DNA of 64,000 bases from Acidobacteriota bacterium (GTDB lineage Bacteria; Acidobacteriota; Thermoanaerobaculia; UBA5066): contig JADJVE010000002.1 of NCBI GenBank assembly GCA_016716715.1, positions 248,001-312,000 of the forward strand, given 5' to 3'. Below the pieces are notes generated by a model, which worked only from the letters and a program-made list of their open reading frames with translations, was not told where the DNA came from and ran no database searches. Each line of letters opens with the position of its first letter. Positions within the stretch are counted from its first letter, which is position 1. Positions 8,301 through 16,899 of the stretch are shown here, piece after piece. Both the position numbers and the translations under genes were made by a program.

Positions 8301-9184
8301 CAGCGGGTTCCCATCGCGAGCGCCACGACGCTCGCGGGCGGCGTCTCGAGCCGCGCGCCGAATGCAAGCAGCGCAAGACCGAGAACGGCGCAATAGACGG
8401 CGAACGGGGTCAAGCGCATCGAAATGACGACCTTCAGCAGGAATCCGACCGCGAAGTACCCGACCACCGCCGAGACGGCCATCCCGACGAGATAGGCCGG
8501 AAGCGAAGAGCCGTCGGAGAGCGGCCCCGTGTGATGACGCCAGGCGTGCAGGTTCTCGACGGCCGCGGCGGCGAGAATCGTCGGGATCGAAAGCAGGAAC
8601 GAGAACTCGGCGGCCGCGCGCCGCGAGAGGCCCGCGAAGAGGCCGACGGAGATCGTGTTCCCCGAGCGGGAAAGCCCGTGGAAAATCGCCGAAAGGGCCT
8701 GGCAGGCGCCCACGGCGGACGCATCGCGCGGGCGAATTTCTTCGAGCGTGAGACCGCCCTCTCCGCGGCGACGGCCGACGCGCTGCGCCACCAGCAGCAG
8801 CACCGACGTCGCGCACAGGGCGGCCCCCATTCGACGGAATTCCGTCATCCCGGATACGGCGATGCTCTTGAGCGGCATCGCCACCGCGCCCGTGAGCGCG
8901 ACGGCCAGGAGCAGGAGTCCCGCGAGCTTCCACGCGGCGCGGCGCGCGTCCGGGTCGGACGAAACCAGTCCGGCGAACGTCCGGACGAGTCTCTCGCGGA
9001 AGAAGACGACGACCGCTGCGAGCGTGCCGACGTGGAGCAGGACGTCGAAGAGGATGCCCGGCTGCGCGAAACCCGGCAGAAACCGCTGCGCGAGAGCGAG
9101 ATGGGCGGTCGACGAGACCGGCAGGAACTCGGTCAGACCCTGGACGGCGCCCAGCAGCACCGCCTGGCCCACGGACACGGACAT
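8300..9184 (-). CDS. uppP: Undecaprenyl-diphosphate phosphatase
   Basis: Integral membrane enzyme that recycles undecaprenyl diphosphate to the monophosphate lipid carrier for peptidoglycan synthesis, 294 residues. GAVQGLTEFLPVSSTAHL near the N-terminus and GLSRSGNTISVGLFAGLSR in the second half are the two signature motifs, with the catalytic Glu and Arg. About eight helices are visible. It sits 9 bases after rsmA and abuts ftsK, so the three likely form one transcript. A degenerate repeat-arm pair may lie at 8733-8846. Confidence 0.95.
   Translation of the reverse strand: MSVSVGQAVLLGAVQGLTEFLPVSSTAHLALAQRFLPGFAQPGILFDVLLHVGTLAAVVVFFRERLVRTFAGLVSSDPDARRAAWKLAGLLLLAVALTGAVAMPLKSIAVSGMTEFRRMGAALCATSVLLLVAQRVGRRRGEGGLTLEEIRPRDASAVGACQALSAIFHGLSRSGNTISVGLFAGLSRRAAAEFSFLLSIPTILAAAAVENLHAWRHHTGPLSDGSSLPAYLVGMAVSAVVGYFAVGFLLKVVISMRLTPFAVYCAVLGLALLAFGARLETPPASVVALAMGTR
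8733..8846. repeat. Possible degenerate repeat-arm pair in uppP
   Basis: Low-GC stretches at 8733-8755 (GAATTTCTTCGAG) and 8823-8846 (ATTCGACGGAATTCCGTC) have the right order and spacing but match the consensus weakly. The second contains the 14-base palindrome GACGGAATTCCGTC. It could be ordinary coding sequence. Confidence 0.3.
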
Positions 9185-9193
9185 CGACGAATT

Positions 9194-10000
9194 TTAGCGC
9201 ACCGGGACGCCCAGGGAGAGGGAAAGCCTCCGGAAAACGTCGAGACCGAGCGTTTCGGCGCGCGCCGTCGGGGGCAGCCCGGCCTCGGCCACGGCGCCCA
9301 CGGCGCGCTCGCGTCCCCAGAGCGGCGTGAGCGCGTTCACGAGCGTCTTGCGGCGCGAGGTGAAGCCGGCCGAGGCGACCTTCAGCGTCGCGTCGATGCC
9401 CGCGCCGGGAAGGCGCGGGACCAGCTCGACGACGCTCGACAGGACCTTCGGCGGCGGCGAGAACTCGCCGCGGCCGACGTCGAAGAGCTTCCTCGCGGAC
9501 GCGTGGGCGCCCACATCCAGCGTCAGGAACCCGTACGCGTCGCCCCCGGGAGGCGAGACGAGCCGGTCGGCGACTTCCCTCTGGATCATCACGACGAGGC
9601 GCGAGAAGAGGTCGGGCCGCCGCACGAACGCGCGGATCATCGGCGTCGCGCTCTCGTAGGGCAGGTTCCCGACGAGCGGCACCGGCGGCGCCGCGCCGAT
9701 GCGTTCTAGGGCGGCGCCGACGTCCGCGTGCAGCGCGTCCTCCGTCTCGACGAAGAGCGTCCGCTCGGAGTGGTCCGCCGAGAGACGCGCGGCGAGCGGC
9801 GGGTCGATCTCGAAGGCGAGGACGCGCACGCCGCGGTCGAGGAGCGGCACCGTGAGCGCCCCGCGCCCCGGACCGATCTCGACGACGGTCTCCCCCTCTC
9901 CCGCGCCGAGGGCGTCGAGAATTTTCCGGACCGTTCCCGCGTTGACGAGGAAGTGCTGACCCCAGCGTGGGCGGGGGCGCGCCGCGCTTGACGCTCTCAC
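9194..10000 (-). CDS. rsmA: 16S rRNA dimethyladenosine transferase RsmA/KsgA
   Basis: Dimethylates A1518 and A1519 of 16S rRNA with SAM, a late step in small-subunit maturation, 268 residues. RWGQHFLVN is the family opening, EIGPGRGALT binds SAM, NLPYESATP is the NPPY-like catalytic motif, and the C-terminal domain contains GFTSRRKTLVNAL. The GTG at 10000 gives a normal N-terminus. Upstream ATG codons in frame would extend into the trxA region on the other strand. It is the first gene of the rsmA-uppP-ftsK run and divergent from trxA. Confidence 0.93.
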   Translation of the reverse strand: MRASSAARPRPRWGQHFLVNAGTVRKILDALGAGEGETVVEIGPGRGALTVPLLDRGVRVLAFEIDPPLAARLSADHSERTLFVETEDALHADVGAALERIGAAPPVPLVGNLPYESATPMIRAFVRRPDLFSRLVVMIQREVADRLVSPPGGDAYGFLTLDVGAHASARKLFDVGRGEFSPPPKVLSSVVELVPRLPGAGIDATLKVASAGFTSRRKTLVNALTPLWGRERAVGAVAEAGLPPTARAETLGLDVFRRLSLSLGVPVR

Positions 10001-10072
10001 GACGCTGACCCTACCATCGAATTCCCGTCCGGCCGCCCGGCCGGCGCCACGCCAGAAAGGAACACCAAAGCC

Positions 10073-10402
10073 ATGTCCGGAAACGTCCAGGAGCTCACCG
10101 AAAGCTCGTTCGAAACGACCGTCCTCAAGAGCGCGAAGCCCGTCCTCGTGGATTTCTGGGCCGTCTGGTGCGGCCCCTGCCGCCAGGTCGCGCCCATCGT
10201 CGAGTCGCTCGCCACGAAATGGGGCGACAAGGTCACCGTGACGAAGCTGAACGTCGATGACGTTCCCTCGGTCGCCGAACGCTACGGGATCATGTCGATC
10301 CCGACCCTCATGCTCTTCAAGGGAGGCCAGATCGTCGAGCGCGTCGTCGGCGTGTCGCCGCAGGCCTCGCTCGAGAAGAAGTTCGAGCCGCACCTCAACT
10401 GA
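10073..10402 (+). CDS. trxA: Thioredoxin
   Basis: Cytoplasmic disulfide reductase of 109 residues. The active site reads WCGPC within DFWAVWCGPCRQ, and the cis-Pro segment SIPTLMLFKGG is present. The ATG at 10073 follows an AAAGGAA ribosome site. The 72-base gap to rsmA holds both divergent promoters and a CCGGCCGCCCGGCCGG inverted repeat. The downstream gene is convergent and only 3 bases away. Confidence 0.96.
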   Translation: MSGNVQELTESSFETTVLKSAKPVLVDFWAVWCGPCRQVAPIVESLATKWGDKVTVTKLNVDDVPSVAERYGIMSIPTLMLFKGGQIVERVVGVSPQASLEKKFEPHLN

Positions 10403-10405
10403 TCG

Positions 10406-10804
10406 TCAACGCGGGGCCGGCGACGTCTCGTTCGGCCCCGGCATGATCTTCCGCGCGATCGGGCCCTCCGGCGCGTCCACGTAGAGGATCCTGAGGCGCG
10501 CGCCGCGATGGGGGCGGGCGGTGATGTCCGTCCCCGAGTCGATCCGGAACGCCCGGCCCGGCTGTCCCACCTCCGACAGCATGATGTAGGCGCCCGCCTC
10601 GTACCTCAGGCACGAGCCGGCCGCCTTGCGCAGCTCCGGCGCGGGGGTCGGGGTCGAGGTGGGGACGGCCGTAGGAGTCGGCGTGGGGGCCGGGGTCGGC
10701 GTCCCTTTTTTCTTTTTCTTCGTGGCCGCCGAGCCGGGGCCCGCGAGAACGGCCGCGATTGCTAGCGCCACGGCGACGGTGCGCAGAACCGGCGTTCTCC
10801 TCAT
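10406..10804 (-). CDS. Small secreted protein with Thr-Pro linker, unknown function
   Basis: Not recognised. The 132 residues start with a clear signal peptide (MRRTPVLRTVAVALAIAAVLA, cleavage near GSAA), then a KKKKKG run, then about 30 residues of TPTPAP-type linker, then a small folded-looking domain containing ELRKAAGSCLRYEAGAYIML. The ATG at 10804 is chosen because it begins the signal peptide; 12 more codons upstream are open. The protein is probably exported and perhaps tethered to the cell surface. It is divergent from the Bat operon. Confidence 0.7.
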   Translation of the reverse strand: MRRTPVLRTVAVALAIAAVLAGPGSAATKKKKKGTPTPAPTPTPTAVPTSTPTPAPELRKAAGSCLRYEAGAYIMLSEVGQPGRAFRIDSGTDITARPHRGARLRILYVDAPEGPIARKIMPGPNETSPAPR

Positions 10805-10944
10805 TCTCCCGGAGGATAGCCCGGCATCCGCCTTGCTCACACCCGGGATCGGAGCTCCACGGTGCCGTTCCGGCGCCCGGCCTTAGGCTCGGGCCGGGGC
10901 CGGAAGGCGGAGCCAGAAGCCGACGAGAAGGGACACGCGACACG

Positions 10945-11988
10945 ATGACGACGCCGAGCAACACCGCCACGCCGCCCCAGGCCGCCCCGGGCCTCGACCC
11001 GGCCGCGCTCACGGAGCGCATCCGCGAGAAGTCGCTCACCGTGGGCGCCCTCCTGACCGAGATCCGCAAGGTGATCGTCGGCCAGAGCGCCCTCGTCGAG
11101 CGTCTCGTCATCGGGCTCCTCGCCGACGGCCACCTCCTCCTCGAGGGCGTGCCCGGCCTCGCGAAGACGCTCGCCGTCAAGACGCTCGCGCGCGGACTCG
11201 ACGCCTCCTTCTCGCGCGTCCAGTTCACGCCCGACCTGCTCCCGGCCGACCTCGTCGGCACGCTCGTCTTCAACCCGAAGACGCAGGAGTTCGTCGCGCG
11301 GCGCGGACCGATCTTCGCGAACGTGGTTCTCGCCGACGAGATCAACCGCGCGCCCGCGAAGGTCCAGTCGGCTCTTCTCGAAGCGATGCAGGAACGCCAG
11401 GTCACCGTGGGCGACACGACGACGCCCCTGCCCGACCCGTTCCTCGTCCTCGCGACGCAGAACCCGATCGAGCAGGAAGGCACCTATCCGCTGCCCGAGG
11501 CGCAGGTCGATCGGTTTCTCATGAAGCTGAAAGTCGGCTATCCGACGAAGGCCGAGGAGCGCCAGATCCTCGAGCGGATGGGAGAGACGACCGAGGCGGC
11601 CGCCTCGGCGTCCGTCCGCCCGATTCTCACGCCGGAGGCGATCCGCGAGCTGCGCGTTCTCGTGCGCGGCATCTACGCGGACGAGCGCATCAAGGGCTAC
11701 CTCGTCGAGCTCGTCGCCGCGACGCGCGAGCCGAAGGCCTACGGCCTCCCCGATCTCGCGGACTTCATCTCGTACGGCGCGTCGCCGCGCGCGACGCTCG
11801 CGCTCCTCGGTGCGGCGCGCGGCCGGGCGTTCCTCGCCGGGCGCGGCTACGTCGTCCCCGAGGACGTCAAGGACGTCGCCCCCGACGTCCTGCGCCACCG
11901 CGTCCTCCTCTCGTACGAGGCCGAGGCCGAGAACGTGTCCAGCGACCAGGTCGTCAAGCGGATCCTCGAGCGCGTCGAAGTTCCCTGA
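10945..11988 (+). CDS. MoxR-family AAA ATPase
   Basis: MoxR AAA+ ATPase of 347 residues, thought in this family to act as a chaperone that assembles metal or vWA protein complexes. Walker A is EGVPGLAKTLAVKT, Walker B is LADEINRAPAKVQSALLEAM, and LATQNPIEQEGTYPLPEAQ is the sensor region. The ATG at 10945 is the best start; the codons before it are Arg-rich and overlap the divergent promoter region. It opens a Bat-type operon whose next gene is DUF58, the canonical partner. Confidence 0.92.
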   Translation: MTTPSNTATPPQAAPGLDPAALTERIREKSLTVGALLTEIRKVIVGQSALVERLVIGLLADGHLLLEGVPGLAKTLAVKTLARGLDASFSRVQFTPDLLPADLVGTLVFNPKTQEFVARRGPIFANVVLADEINRAPAKVQSALLEAMQERQVTVGDTTTPLPDPFLVLATQNPIEQEGTYPLPEAQVDRFLMKLKVGYPTKAEERQILERMGETTEAAASASVRPILTPEAIRELRVLVRGIYADERIKGYLVELVAATREPKAYGLPDLADFISYGASPRATLALLGAARGRAFLAGRGYVVPEDVKDVAPDVLRHRVLLSYEAEAENVSSDQVVKRILERVEVP

Positions 11989-12003
11989 GGCCGCCGACGC
12001 CGC

Positions 12004-12888
12004 ATGCTTCCCCGCGAGATCGTCAAGAAGCTCCACCGCATCCGCATCCGCACGAACCGGCTGGTCGAGGCGGGCGTGGGCGGGGAGTACCACTCCGTGT
12101 TCCGCGGGCGCGGGATGGAGTTCTCCGAGGTGCGCGAGTACGTGCCCGGCGACGACGTCAGGACGATCGACTGGAACGTGACGGCGCGAACGGGCGTCCC
12201 GCACGTGAAGAAATTCGTCGAGGAGCGCGACCTCACGGTCCTCCTCCTCCTCGACCTCTCGGCCTCGCAGGGCTTCGGCTCGAAGTACCTCACGAAGCGC
12301 GAGCTCATGGCCGAGATCGCGGCCCTGCTCTCCTTCGCGGCCGTCAAGAACAACGACCGGGTCGGGGCGCTCCTCTTCACGGACCGCCTCGAGCGCTACC
12401 ACCTGCCGCGCAAGGGCGTGGACCACGCGCTCGCGATCACGCGCGACGCGCTCTCGCTCGAGCCCGCCGGCACCGGCACCGACATCGCGCTCGCGCTCCG
12501 GAGCGCGGCCGGCCTCCTCAAGCAGCGCTCGGTCGTCTTCCTGCTCTCGGACTTCCTCGCGGCCGGCTACGAGAAGGCGATCAAGACGCTCAACAAGCGG
12601 CACGACGTCGTCGCGATCCCTGTCTCCGACCCGCGCGAGCGCGAGATCCCGGCCTCGGGGCTCGTGCGCCTGCGCGACGCCGAAACGGGCGAGACGCGCG
12701 TCTTCGACGCGTCCGACCCCGCGTTCCGCAAGGCGTGGAGCCTCCGCCCCGCCGAGCTGCCCGAGCCCGCGCCGATCTTCCGCGCCGCGGGCATCGACTC
12801 CATCCCGCTTCGCACGGACGCGTCGTACGAGCTTCCTCTCGTGCGCTTCTTCAAGGAGCGCGAGAAACGCAAGGCGGCGGGGCGATGA
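12004..12888 (+). CDS. DUF58 / vWA-like protein of Bat operon
   Basis: DUF58 protein of 294 residues, the usual partner of MoxR ATPases. The motif EYVPGDDVRTIDWNVTAR is diagnostic, and FVEERDLTVLLLLDLSASQ carries a degenerate metal-adhesion (MIDAS) site. No signal or membrane segment is visible, so it is cytoplasmic. It starts 15 bases after moxR and its TGA overlaps the next ATG (ATGA). In this operon type it is thought to link the ATPase to the membrane-bound vWA proteins; that is inference from family context. Confidence 0.9.
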   Translation: MLPREIVKKLHRIRIRTNRLVEAGVGGEYHSVFRGRGMEFSEVREYVPGDDVRTIDWNVTARTGVPHVKKFVEERDLTVLLLLDLSASQGFGSKYLTKRELMAEIAALLSFAAVKNNDRVGALLFTDRLERYHLPRKGVDHALAITRDALSLEPAGTGTDIALALRSAAGLLKQRSVVFLLSDFLAAGYEKAIKTLNKRHDVVAIPVSDPREREIPASGLVRLRDAETGETRVFDASDPAFRKAWSLRPAELPEPAPIFRAAGIDSIPLRTDASYELPLVRFFKEREKRKAAGR

Positions 12889-13913
12889 AGAAATTTCTTC
12901 TTGCTCCCGCGCTTGCCGTCCTGCTGCTCGGCGCTGCGAGCAGCCTTCTCGCACAGTCGCCGGTCGAATTTTCTTCGAAGGTGAATGGGGCGACCGCCGT
13001 CTCGATCGGCGAGCGCGTCGTCGTGACGTACTCGGCGAAGCTGCCCGCAGGCGCGACGCTCGCGCTCGACTCGCTCGTGACGCCCGCGCCGGAGGAAGGA
13101 GCAAGACCTCCCGGCGGCGCGGTGCTCGAGTTCGAGCCTCCCCCCGCACCCACGCTCACGAAGAGCAAGACCGGAGATTTCTTCGAATGGCGACAGGACG
13201 TGGCGCTGTTCCCCTTCATGGCGGGAACCGTGCAGGTGCCCGGGCCGCATTACTCATTCAAAGAATCTTCCTCCTCGTCTTCCGGTGCCGACGTGCGCCC
13301 GCCCGCCGTCGAGCTGACCGTGGCGTCACGTCTCCCGAAAGACAAGAAGCCCGAGGAGATCACTCCGAAGGCCGACAAGGGAATCCGCATCCCCGCGATC
13401 CCCGCAAAGGTCTGGGCCGCGCTCGGCGCCGTCGTCGCGCTCGTGGCCGGGCTCGCCTGGTGGTGGGTTCTGCGCCGCCGGCGCCAGGGTGACCTCGGCG
13501 AGCCCGCCGCGCCGCGCGTGCCGCCCGGCGAGGAACTGCGCCGCGAGCTCGACCGTCTCGCCCCCGCCGTCGACACGCTGGGCGGCGACGCGCGCGGCTT
13601 CTACTCGGAGCTCACGCACGCCGTGAAGCGCTACCTCGAGCGGACGACAGGCGATCCGGTCCTCGAGTGGACGACGTTCGAGACGATCCGCCGCTTCCGC
13701 GAGAAGGGCTTCGACCTGCCTGCCGACGTCGCGCTGCCCGACCTCCTCGCATCCGCCGACCGGGTCAAGTTCGGAAAGGGCGCCGCCACGCGAGACGACG
13801 CGCGCGAGGGGCTCGCCCGCGCCCGCCGCCTGCACGACCACGTCGAGGCGCGCGAGGCCGCGCGCCGGGCCGCCGAAGCCGCCGCCGCGAGCGCGAAGGC
13901 GAAGGCGTCGTGA
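12885..13913 (+). CDS. Membrane-anchored Bat operon protein, unknown function
   Basis: Protein of 342 residues occupying the slot between DUF58 and the first vWA gene, where small anchored proteins are common. It has a signal peptide (MKKFLLAPALAVLLLGAASS), an extracytoplasmic beta-rich domain (about 22-155), one transmembrane helix (VWAALGAVVALVAGLAWWW) and a cytoplasmic helical tail rich in Arg and Ala. No catalytic motif is seen. The outer domain contains three repeat arms, encoding EFSSKVNG, GDFFEWRQD and SFKESSSSSS. The start overlaps the upstream stop and the end overlaps the next GTG. Confidence 0.8.
   Translation: MKKFLLAPALAVLLLGAASSLLAQSPVEFSSKVNGATAVSIGERVVVTYSAKLPAGATLALDSLVTPAPEEGARPPGGAVLEFEPPPAPTLTKSKTGDFFEWRQDVALFPFMAGTVQVPGPHYSFKESSSSSSGADVRPPAVELTVASRLPKDKKPEEITPKADKGIRIPAIPAKVWAALGAVVALVAGLAWWWVLRRRRQGDLGEPAAPRVPPGEELRRELDRLAPAVDTLGGDARGFYSELTHAVKRYLERTTGDPVLEWTTFETIRRFREKGFDLPADVALPDLLASADRVKFGKGAATRDDAREGLARARRLHDHVEAREAARRAAEAAAASAKAKAS
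12965..12990. repeat. Single purine-rich repeat arm
   Basis: GAATTTTCTTCGAAGGTGAA plus a G run, close to consensus and encoding EFSSKVNG. No clear partner within 170 bases to the right. Confidence 0.6.
13172..13283. repeat. Inverted repeat-arm pair in Bat operon gene
   Basis: Purine-rich arm 13172-13196, pyrimidine-rich arm 13251-13283, loop about 55 bases. Both arms share the CATTC variant in place of CCTTC. The loop encodes ALFPFMAGTVQVPGPHY, a normal segment of the extracytoplasmic domain. Confidence 0.65.
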
Positions 13914-14974
13914 CGATTCCCGCCGCTCTGCGCGACTTCCTGGCGAGCCACGTGCCGCCGGGGCTCTCGTTCAAGGATCCGCTCTTCCTCCTCCTGCTCG
14001 TCCTCGTGCCGGTCGCGATCGCCCTCAAGATCCTGCGCGAGAAGCGCGGGGATGGCGCCCTCGTCGTCTCGACGCTCGCCCCCGTCGCGCGCGTCGTCCC
14101 GTCGTGGCGGGTCCGCCTGCGCCACGTGCCGTTCGCGCTCGCGCTCGTCGGCTACGCGGGGCTCGTCGTCTCCCTCGCCCGCCCGCGCCTCGGCCTCGAA
14201 CGCACGGAGTCGTGGACCGAGGGCGTCGACATCTTCGTCGCGCTCGACGCTTCGGGCTCGATGGCCGCCGAGGACTTCAAGCCGAAAAACCGCTTCCACG
14301 TCGCGAAGGCCTGCACGCGCGCGTTCATCGAAGGCCGCCCGAACGACCGCGTCGGCCTTCTCGTCTTCGCCGGACGCTCGCGCACCGTGAGCCCGCTCAC
14401 GACGGACCGCGTGATGGTCCTCGAGCGTCTCGCGGGCCTCAAGCTCGGCGACCAGGGCGACGGAACGGCGATCGGGCTCGCGCTCGGCAACGCGCTCGCG
14501 CGCCTCAAGCCCTCGAAGGCGAAGTCGCGCGTGATCGTCCTCGTGACGGACGGCGGCAACAACGCGGGAGAGATCGACCCGGACACCGCCGCGGGCGTCG
14601 CGAAAGCGCTCGGCGTGAGGGTCTACACCGTCGGCGTCGGAACGAACAACGGCCCGGTCGAGATCCCGATCCCGATGAAGGACCCCGAGACGGGCCGAAC
14701 GGTGGAGCGCCGCATCCGCGCGAACGTGGACGTGGACGAGCCGCTGCTCCAGCGCATCGCGAAGGAGACGGGCGCCCGCTACTTCCGCGCGACCGACTCG
14801 CAGGGCCTCGCCGACACGTTCGCGACGATCGACAGGCTCGAGAAAACCGAGATCAAGACGACGCGCTACACGCGCTTTCGCGAGGTCTTCCGCGCGGTCG
14901 CGCGCCCCGCGGCCCTCTGCCTCGCGCTCTCGGCGCTCGGCGCGCTCCTTCTCTTCCCGGTGGCGCCCCGATGA
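13910..14974 (+). CDS. batA: vWA-domain membrane protein, BatA-like
   Basis: BatA-type protein of 354 residues. Two N-terminal transmembrane helices are followed by a von Willebrand A domain with an intact MIDAS (DASGSMAAEDF) and a closing helix near the C-terminus (AALCLALSALGALLLF). The vWA domain should bind a divalent metal and partner proteins. The GTG start at 13910 overlaps the upstream TGA (GTGA). Bat proteins have been linked to stress tolerance in Bacteroides and Leptospira, but their biochemical role remains uncertain. Confidence 0.9.
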   Translation: MTIPAALRDFLASHVPPGLSFKDPLFLLLLVLVPVAIALKILREKRGDGALVVSTLAPVARVVPSWRVRLRHVPFALALVGYAGLVVSLARPRLGLERTESWTEGVDIFVALDASGSMAAEDFKPKNRFHVAKACTRAFIEGRPNDRVGLLVFAGRSRTVSPLTTDRVMVLERLAGLKLGDQGDGTAIGLALGNALARLKPSKAKSRVIVLVTDGGNNAGEIDPDTAAGVAKALGVRVYTVGVGTNNGPVEIPIPMKDPETGRTVERRIRANVDVDEPLLQRIAKETGARYFRATDSQGLADTFATIDRLEKTEIKTTRYTRFREVFRAVARPAALCLALSALGALLLFPVAPR

Positions 14975-16899
14975 ACTCCCTTCGCGGCCTCCTCGCCGTC
15001 TTCGCGACGCCTTACGCGCTCCTCGCGGGCGCGGGCGCTGCGCTCGTCCTGGGCGTCCTCCTCTTCTGGGCCGCCCGCCGCCGCGCGGCGCGCGCGGCCG
15101 CCCTCGTCTCGCCCGAGCTGGCCGCCAAGGCCCGCCTCGCGCCGCCCCCGTCGACGCCCGCGCTCGCGGCCGTCCTCGCGGTCCTCGTCGCGATCTCGCT
15201 CGGCGCCGCGTTCGCGCGGCCGCACTGGGGCGACACCCAGGAGCGCGCCGAGCGGCGCGGCGCCGACGTCGTCCTCGTCCTCGACACGTCCGCCTCCATG
15301 CGCGCGGCGGACGTCTCGCCGTCGCGGTTCGCGCTCGCCCGCCAGGCCGCGCAGTCGCTCGTCGCGCGTCTCGGCAGCGACCGCGTCGCGCTCGTCTCGT
15401 GCGAGGGCGACGCTCAGGCGCTCGTGCCGCTCACGCTCGACGCGGCCGCCGTCGGACTCTTCCTGGACGCCATCGAGCCCGGCATGGGCGCCAAGCCCGG
15501 CACGTCGGTCGCGGCGGGCATCGCGGCGGCGGCCGAGCTGTTTCCTCCCGGCGTCGGCGGCGGCCGCCACCTCGTCTTCTTCTCCGACGGCGAGGACCTC
15601 GAGGGCGGAGTCGACGCCGCGATCGGCCGCGCGAAGGCGGAAGGGATCACGATCCACGCCGTCTTCGTCGGCGCCACGTCCGGGACGGGAGCGCCCGTGC
15701 CCGAGGTGGACGCCGCGGGCCGCACGAGCGGCTACAAGTCCGACGCCGGCGGCCAGCCCGTCCTCTCGAAGCCCGACCCGGAGCTCCTCCGCCGGCTCGC
15801 GGCCGGGACGGGCGGGTCGTATACCGCCGTCTCGTCGCTCCGGACCGACCTCGAGGGCGTGGCCCGCCAGATCGACCTCGGCGCGCGCCGGCCCATGTCC
15901 GAGGTCCTTCTCACGATGCGGGAGGAGCGCTTCCAGTTTCCGCTCGGCGTCGCGGTGGCGGCGCTCGGGCTCTTGCTGCTCGGAGTCGGAGCCGGAAAGA
16001 AGAGAAGATTTCTTAGAAAGGTAAGAGGGGCTGGGGCAGCGGCCACGGCGACCCTGCTCGTGATGGGGGCGGCGCTCCGTGCGGCCGCGCAATCTGCACC
16101 CGCCGTGCCCGTTTCCGCCGCGCCGCAACAGGCTGCTCCTTCTCCCTCTTCACCTTCTAAGAGCTCTTCGTCTTCCTCGGACCCTGCCGCTGCAACGTCG
16201 GGCTCCCCCGAGGAACCAGCCTCCCTCCCCCTTTCAAAGAAAATCTTCTCTTCTCCCCGCTCCTCCGCTCAGAAGGGGCAGAAAGCCCTCGACGAGAAGA
16301 AGACCGACGAGGCGCTGACGCACTTCCAGGAGGAGATCGCCCTCGACCCGAAGGACCCGACCGGCGCGTACAACCTCGGGACCGCGCAGTCGAAAGCAGG
16401 GCGGGTGCCCGAGGCGCTTGCGTCGCTCGAGAAGGCGCGAAAGGAAGGGCGCGGCGCGCTCGCGGCGGACGCCGCGTTCAACGAGGGTCAGGCGCTCTTC
16501 CGCGAGAAGCAGTACGAGAAGGCCGCCGCGGCCTTCCGGGACGCGCTCCGGCGCCGCCCGAGCGACGCGGACGCCGCGTGGAACTACGAGCTCTGCGTCC
16601 GCCGGGCCGAGGAGCAGAAGAAGCAGCAGGAGCAGCAGAAGAGGGACCAGCAGAAGAAGGACGACCAGAAGGACAAGAAGAGTTCGCAGGGCAAGGACGA
16701 CAAGCAGAAGCAGGACCCGCAGGCGGGCGGCAAGGACGAGGAGAAGCGCCGCCAGGACCGGGACTTCGAGCAGAAGGCGAACATGTCGCGCGAGAAGGCC
16801 GAGCAGCTCCTGTCCGCCATCGAGCGCTCGGACCTCGAGGAGCAGAAAAAGAAGATCGCCGAGCAGCGCGGCCGGCGAAAGGTCGCGAGGGACTGGTGA
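14971..16899 (+). CDS. batB: vWA-TPR fusion protein, BatB-BatC-like
   Basis: Protein of 642 residues that joins what are usually two proteins. Residues 1-340 form a BatB-like part: helices, a vWA domain with DTSASMRAADVS, and a third helix. From about 345, a sequence that looks like a buried signal peptide (ATATLLVMGAALRAAAQS) leads into a Ser/Pro linker and a TPR domain with a Lys/Gln-rich tail (EQKKQQEQQKRDQQKKDDQK), the BatC part. Three repeat arms lie exactly at the junction (15996-16257). The ATG at 14971 overlaps the upstream stop. The mature protein may still be cleaved at the internal signal-like segment. Confidence 0.85.
   Translation: MNSLRGLLAVFATPYALLAGAGAALVLGVLLFWAARRRAARAAALVSPELAAKARLAPPPSTPALAAVLAVLVAISLGAAFARPHWGDTQERAERRGADVVLVLDTSASMRAADVSPSRFALARQAAQSLVARLGSDRVALVSCEGDAQALVPLTLDAAAVGLFLDAIEPGMGAKPGTSVAAGIAAAAELFPPGVGGGRHLVFFSDGEDLEGGVDAAIGRAKAEGITIHAVFVGATSGTGAPVPEVDAAGRTSGYKSDAGGQPVLSKPDPELLRRLAAGTGGSYTAVSSLRTDLEGVARQIDLGARRPMSEVLLTMREERFQFPLGVAVAALGLLLLGVGAGKKRRFLRKVRGAGAAATATLLVMGAALRAAAQSAPAVPVSAAPQQAAPSPSSPSKSSSSSSDPAAATSGSPEEPASLPLSKKIFSSPRSSAQKGQKALDEKKTDEALTHFQEEIALDPKDPTGAYNLGTAQSKAGRVPEALASLEKARKEGRGALAADAAFNEGQALFREKQYEKAAAAFRDALRRRPSDADAAWNYELCVRRAEEQKKQQEQQKRDQQKKDDQKDKKSSQGKDDKQKQDPQAGGKDEEKRRQDRDFEQKANMSREKAEQLLSAIERSDLEEQKKKIAEQRGRRKVARDW
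15996..16257. repeat. Three repeat arms at the vWA-TPR junction
   Basis: Purine-rich arm 15996-16030 and pyrimidine-rich arms 16143-16180 and 16222-16257. The purine-rich arm pairs best with the distal one: both have the extra-T CTTTC variant and a long TCTTCTCTTC flank. They encode KKRRFLRKVRG, SPSSPSKSSSSSS and LPLSKKIFSSP. Confidence 0.75.

Noticed and set aside
10620..10720. Thr-Pro repeats in the small secreted protein
   Set aside because: A normal low-complexity linker of an exported protein; no tandem repeat unit is conserved at DNA level.
12885..12910. AAGAAATTTCTTCTT at the start of the anchored Bat operon protein
   Set aside because: It looks like a repeat core but is explained by the signal peptide start MKKFLL, and it lacks the GGTGAAGAGG side.
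16600..16790. Lys/Gln/Asp-rich run in the TPR protein
   Set aside because: It is a charged coiled tail common in BatC-type proteins, not a DNA repeat; codons vary.
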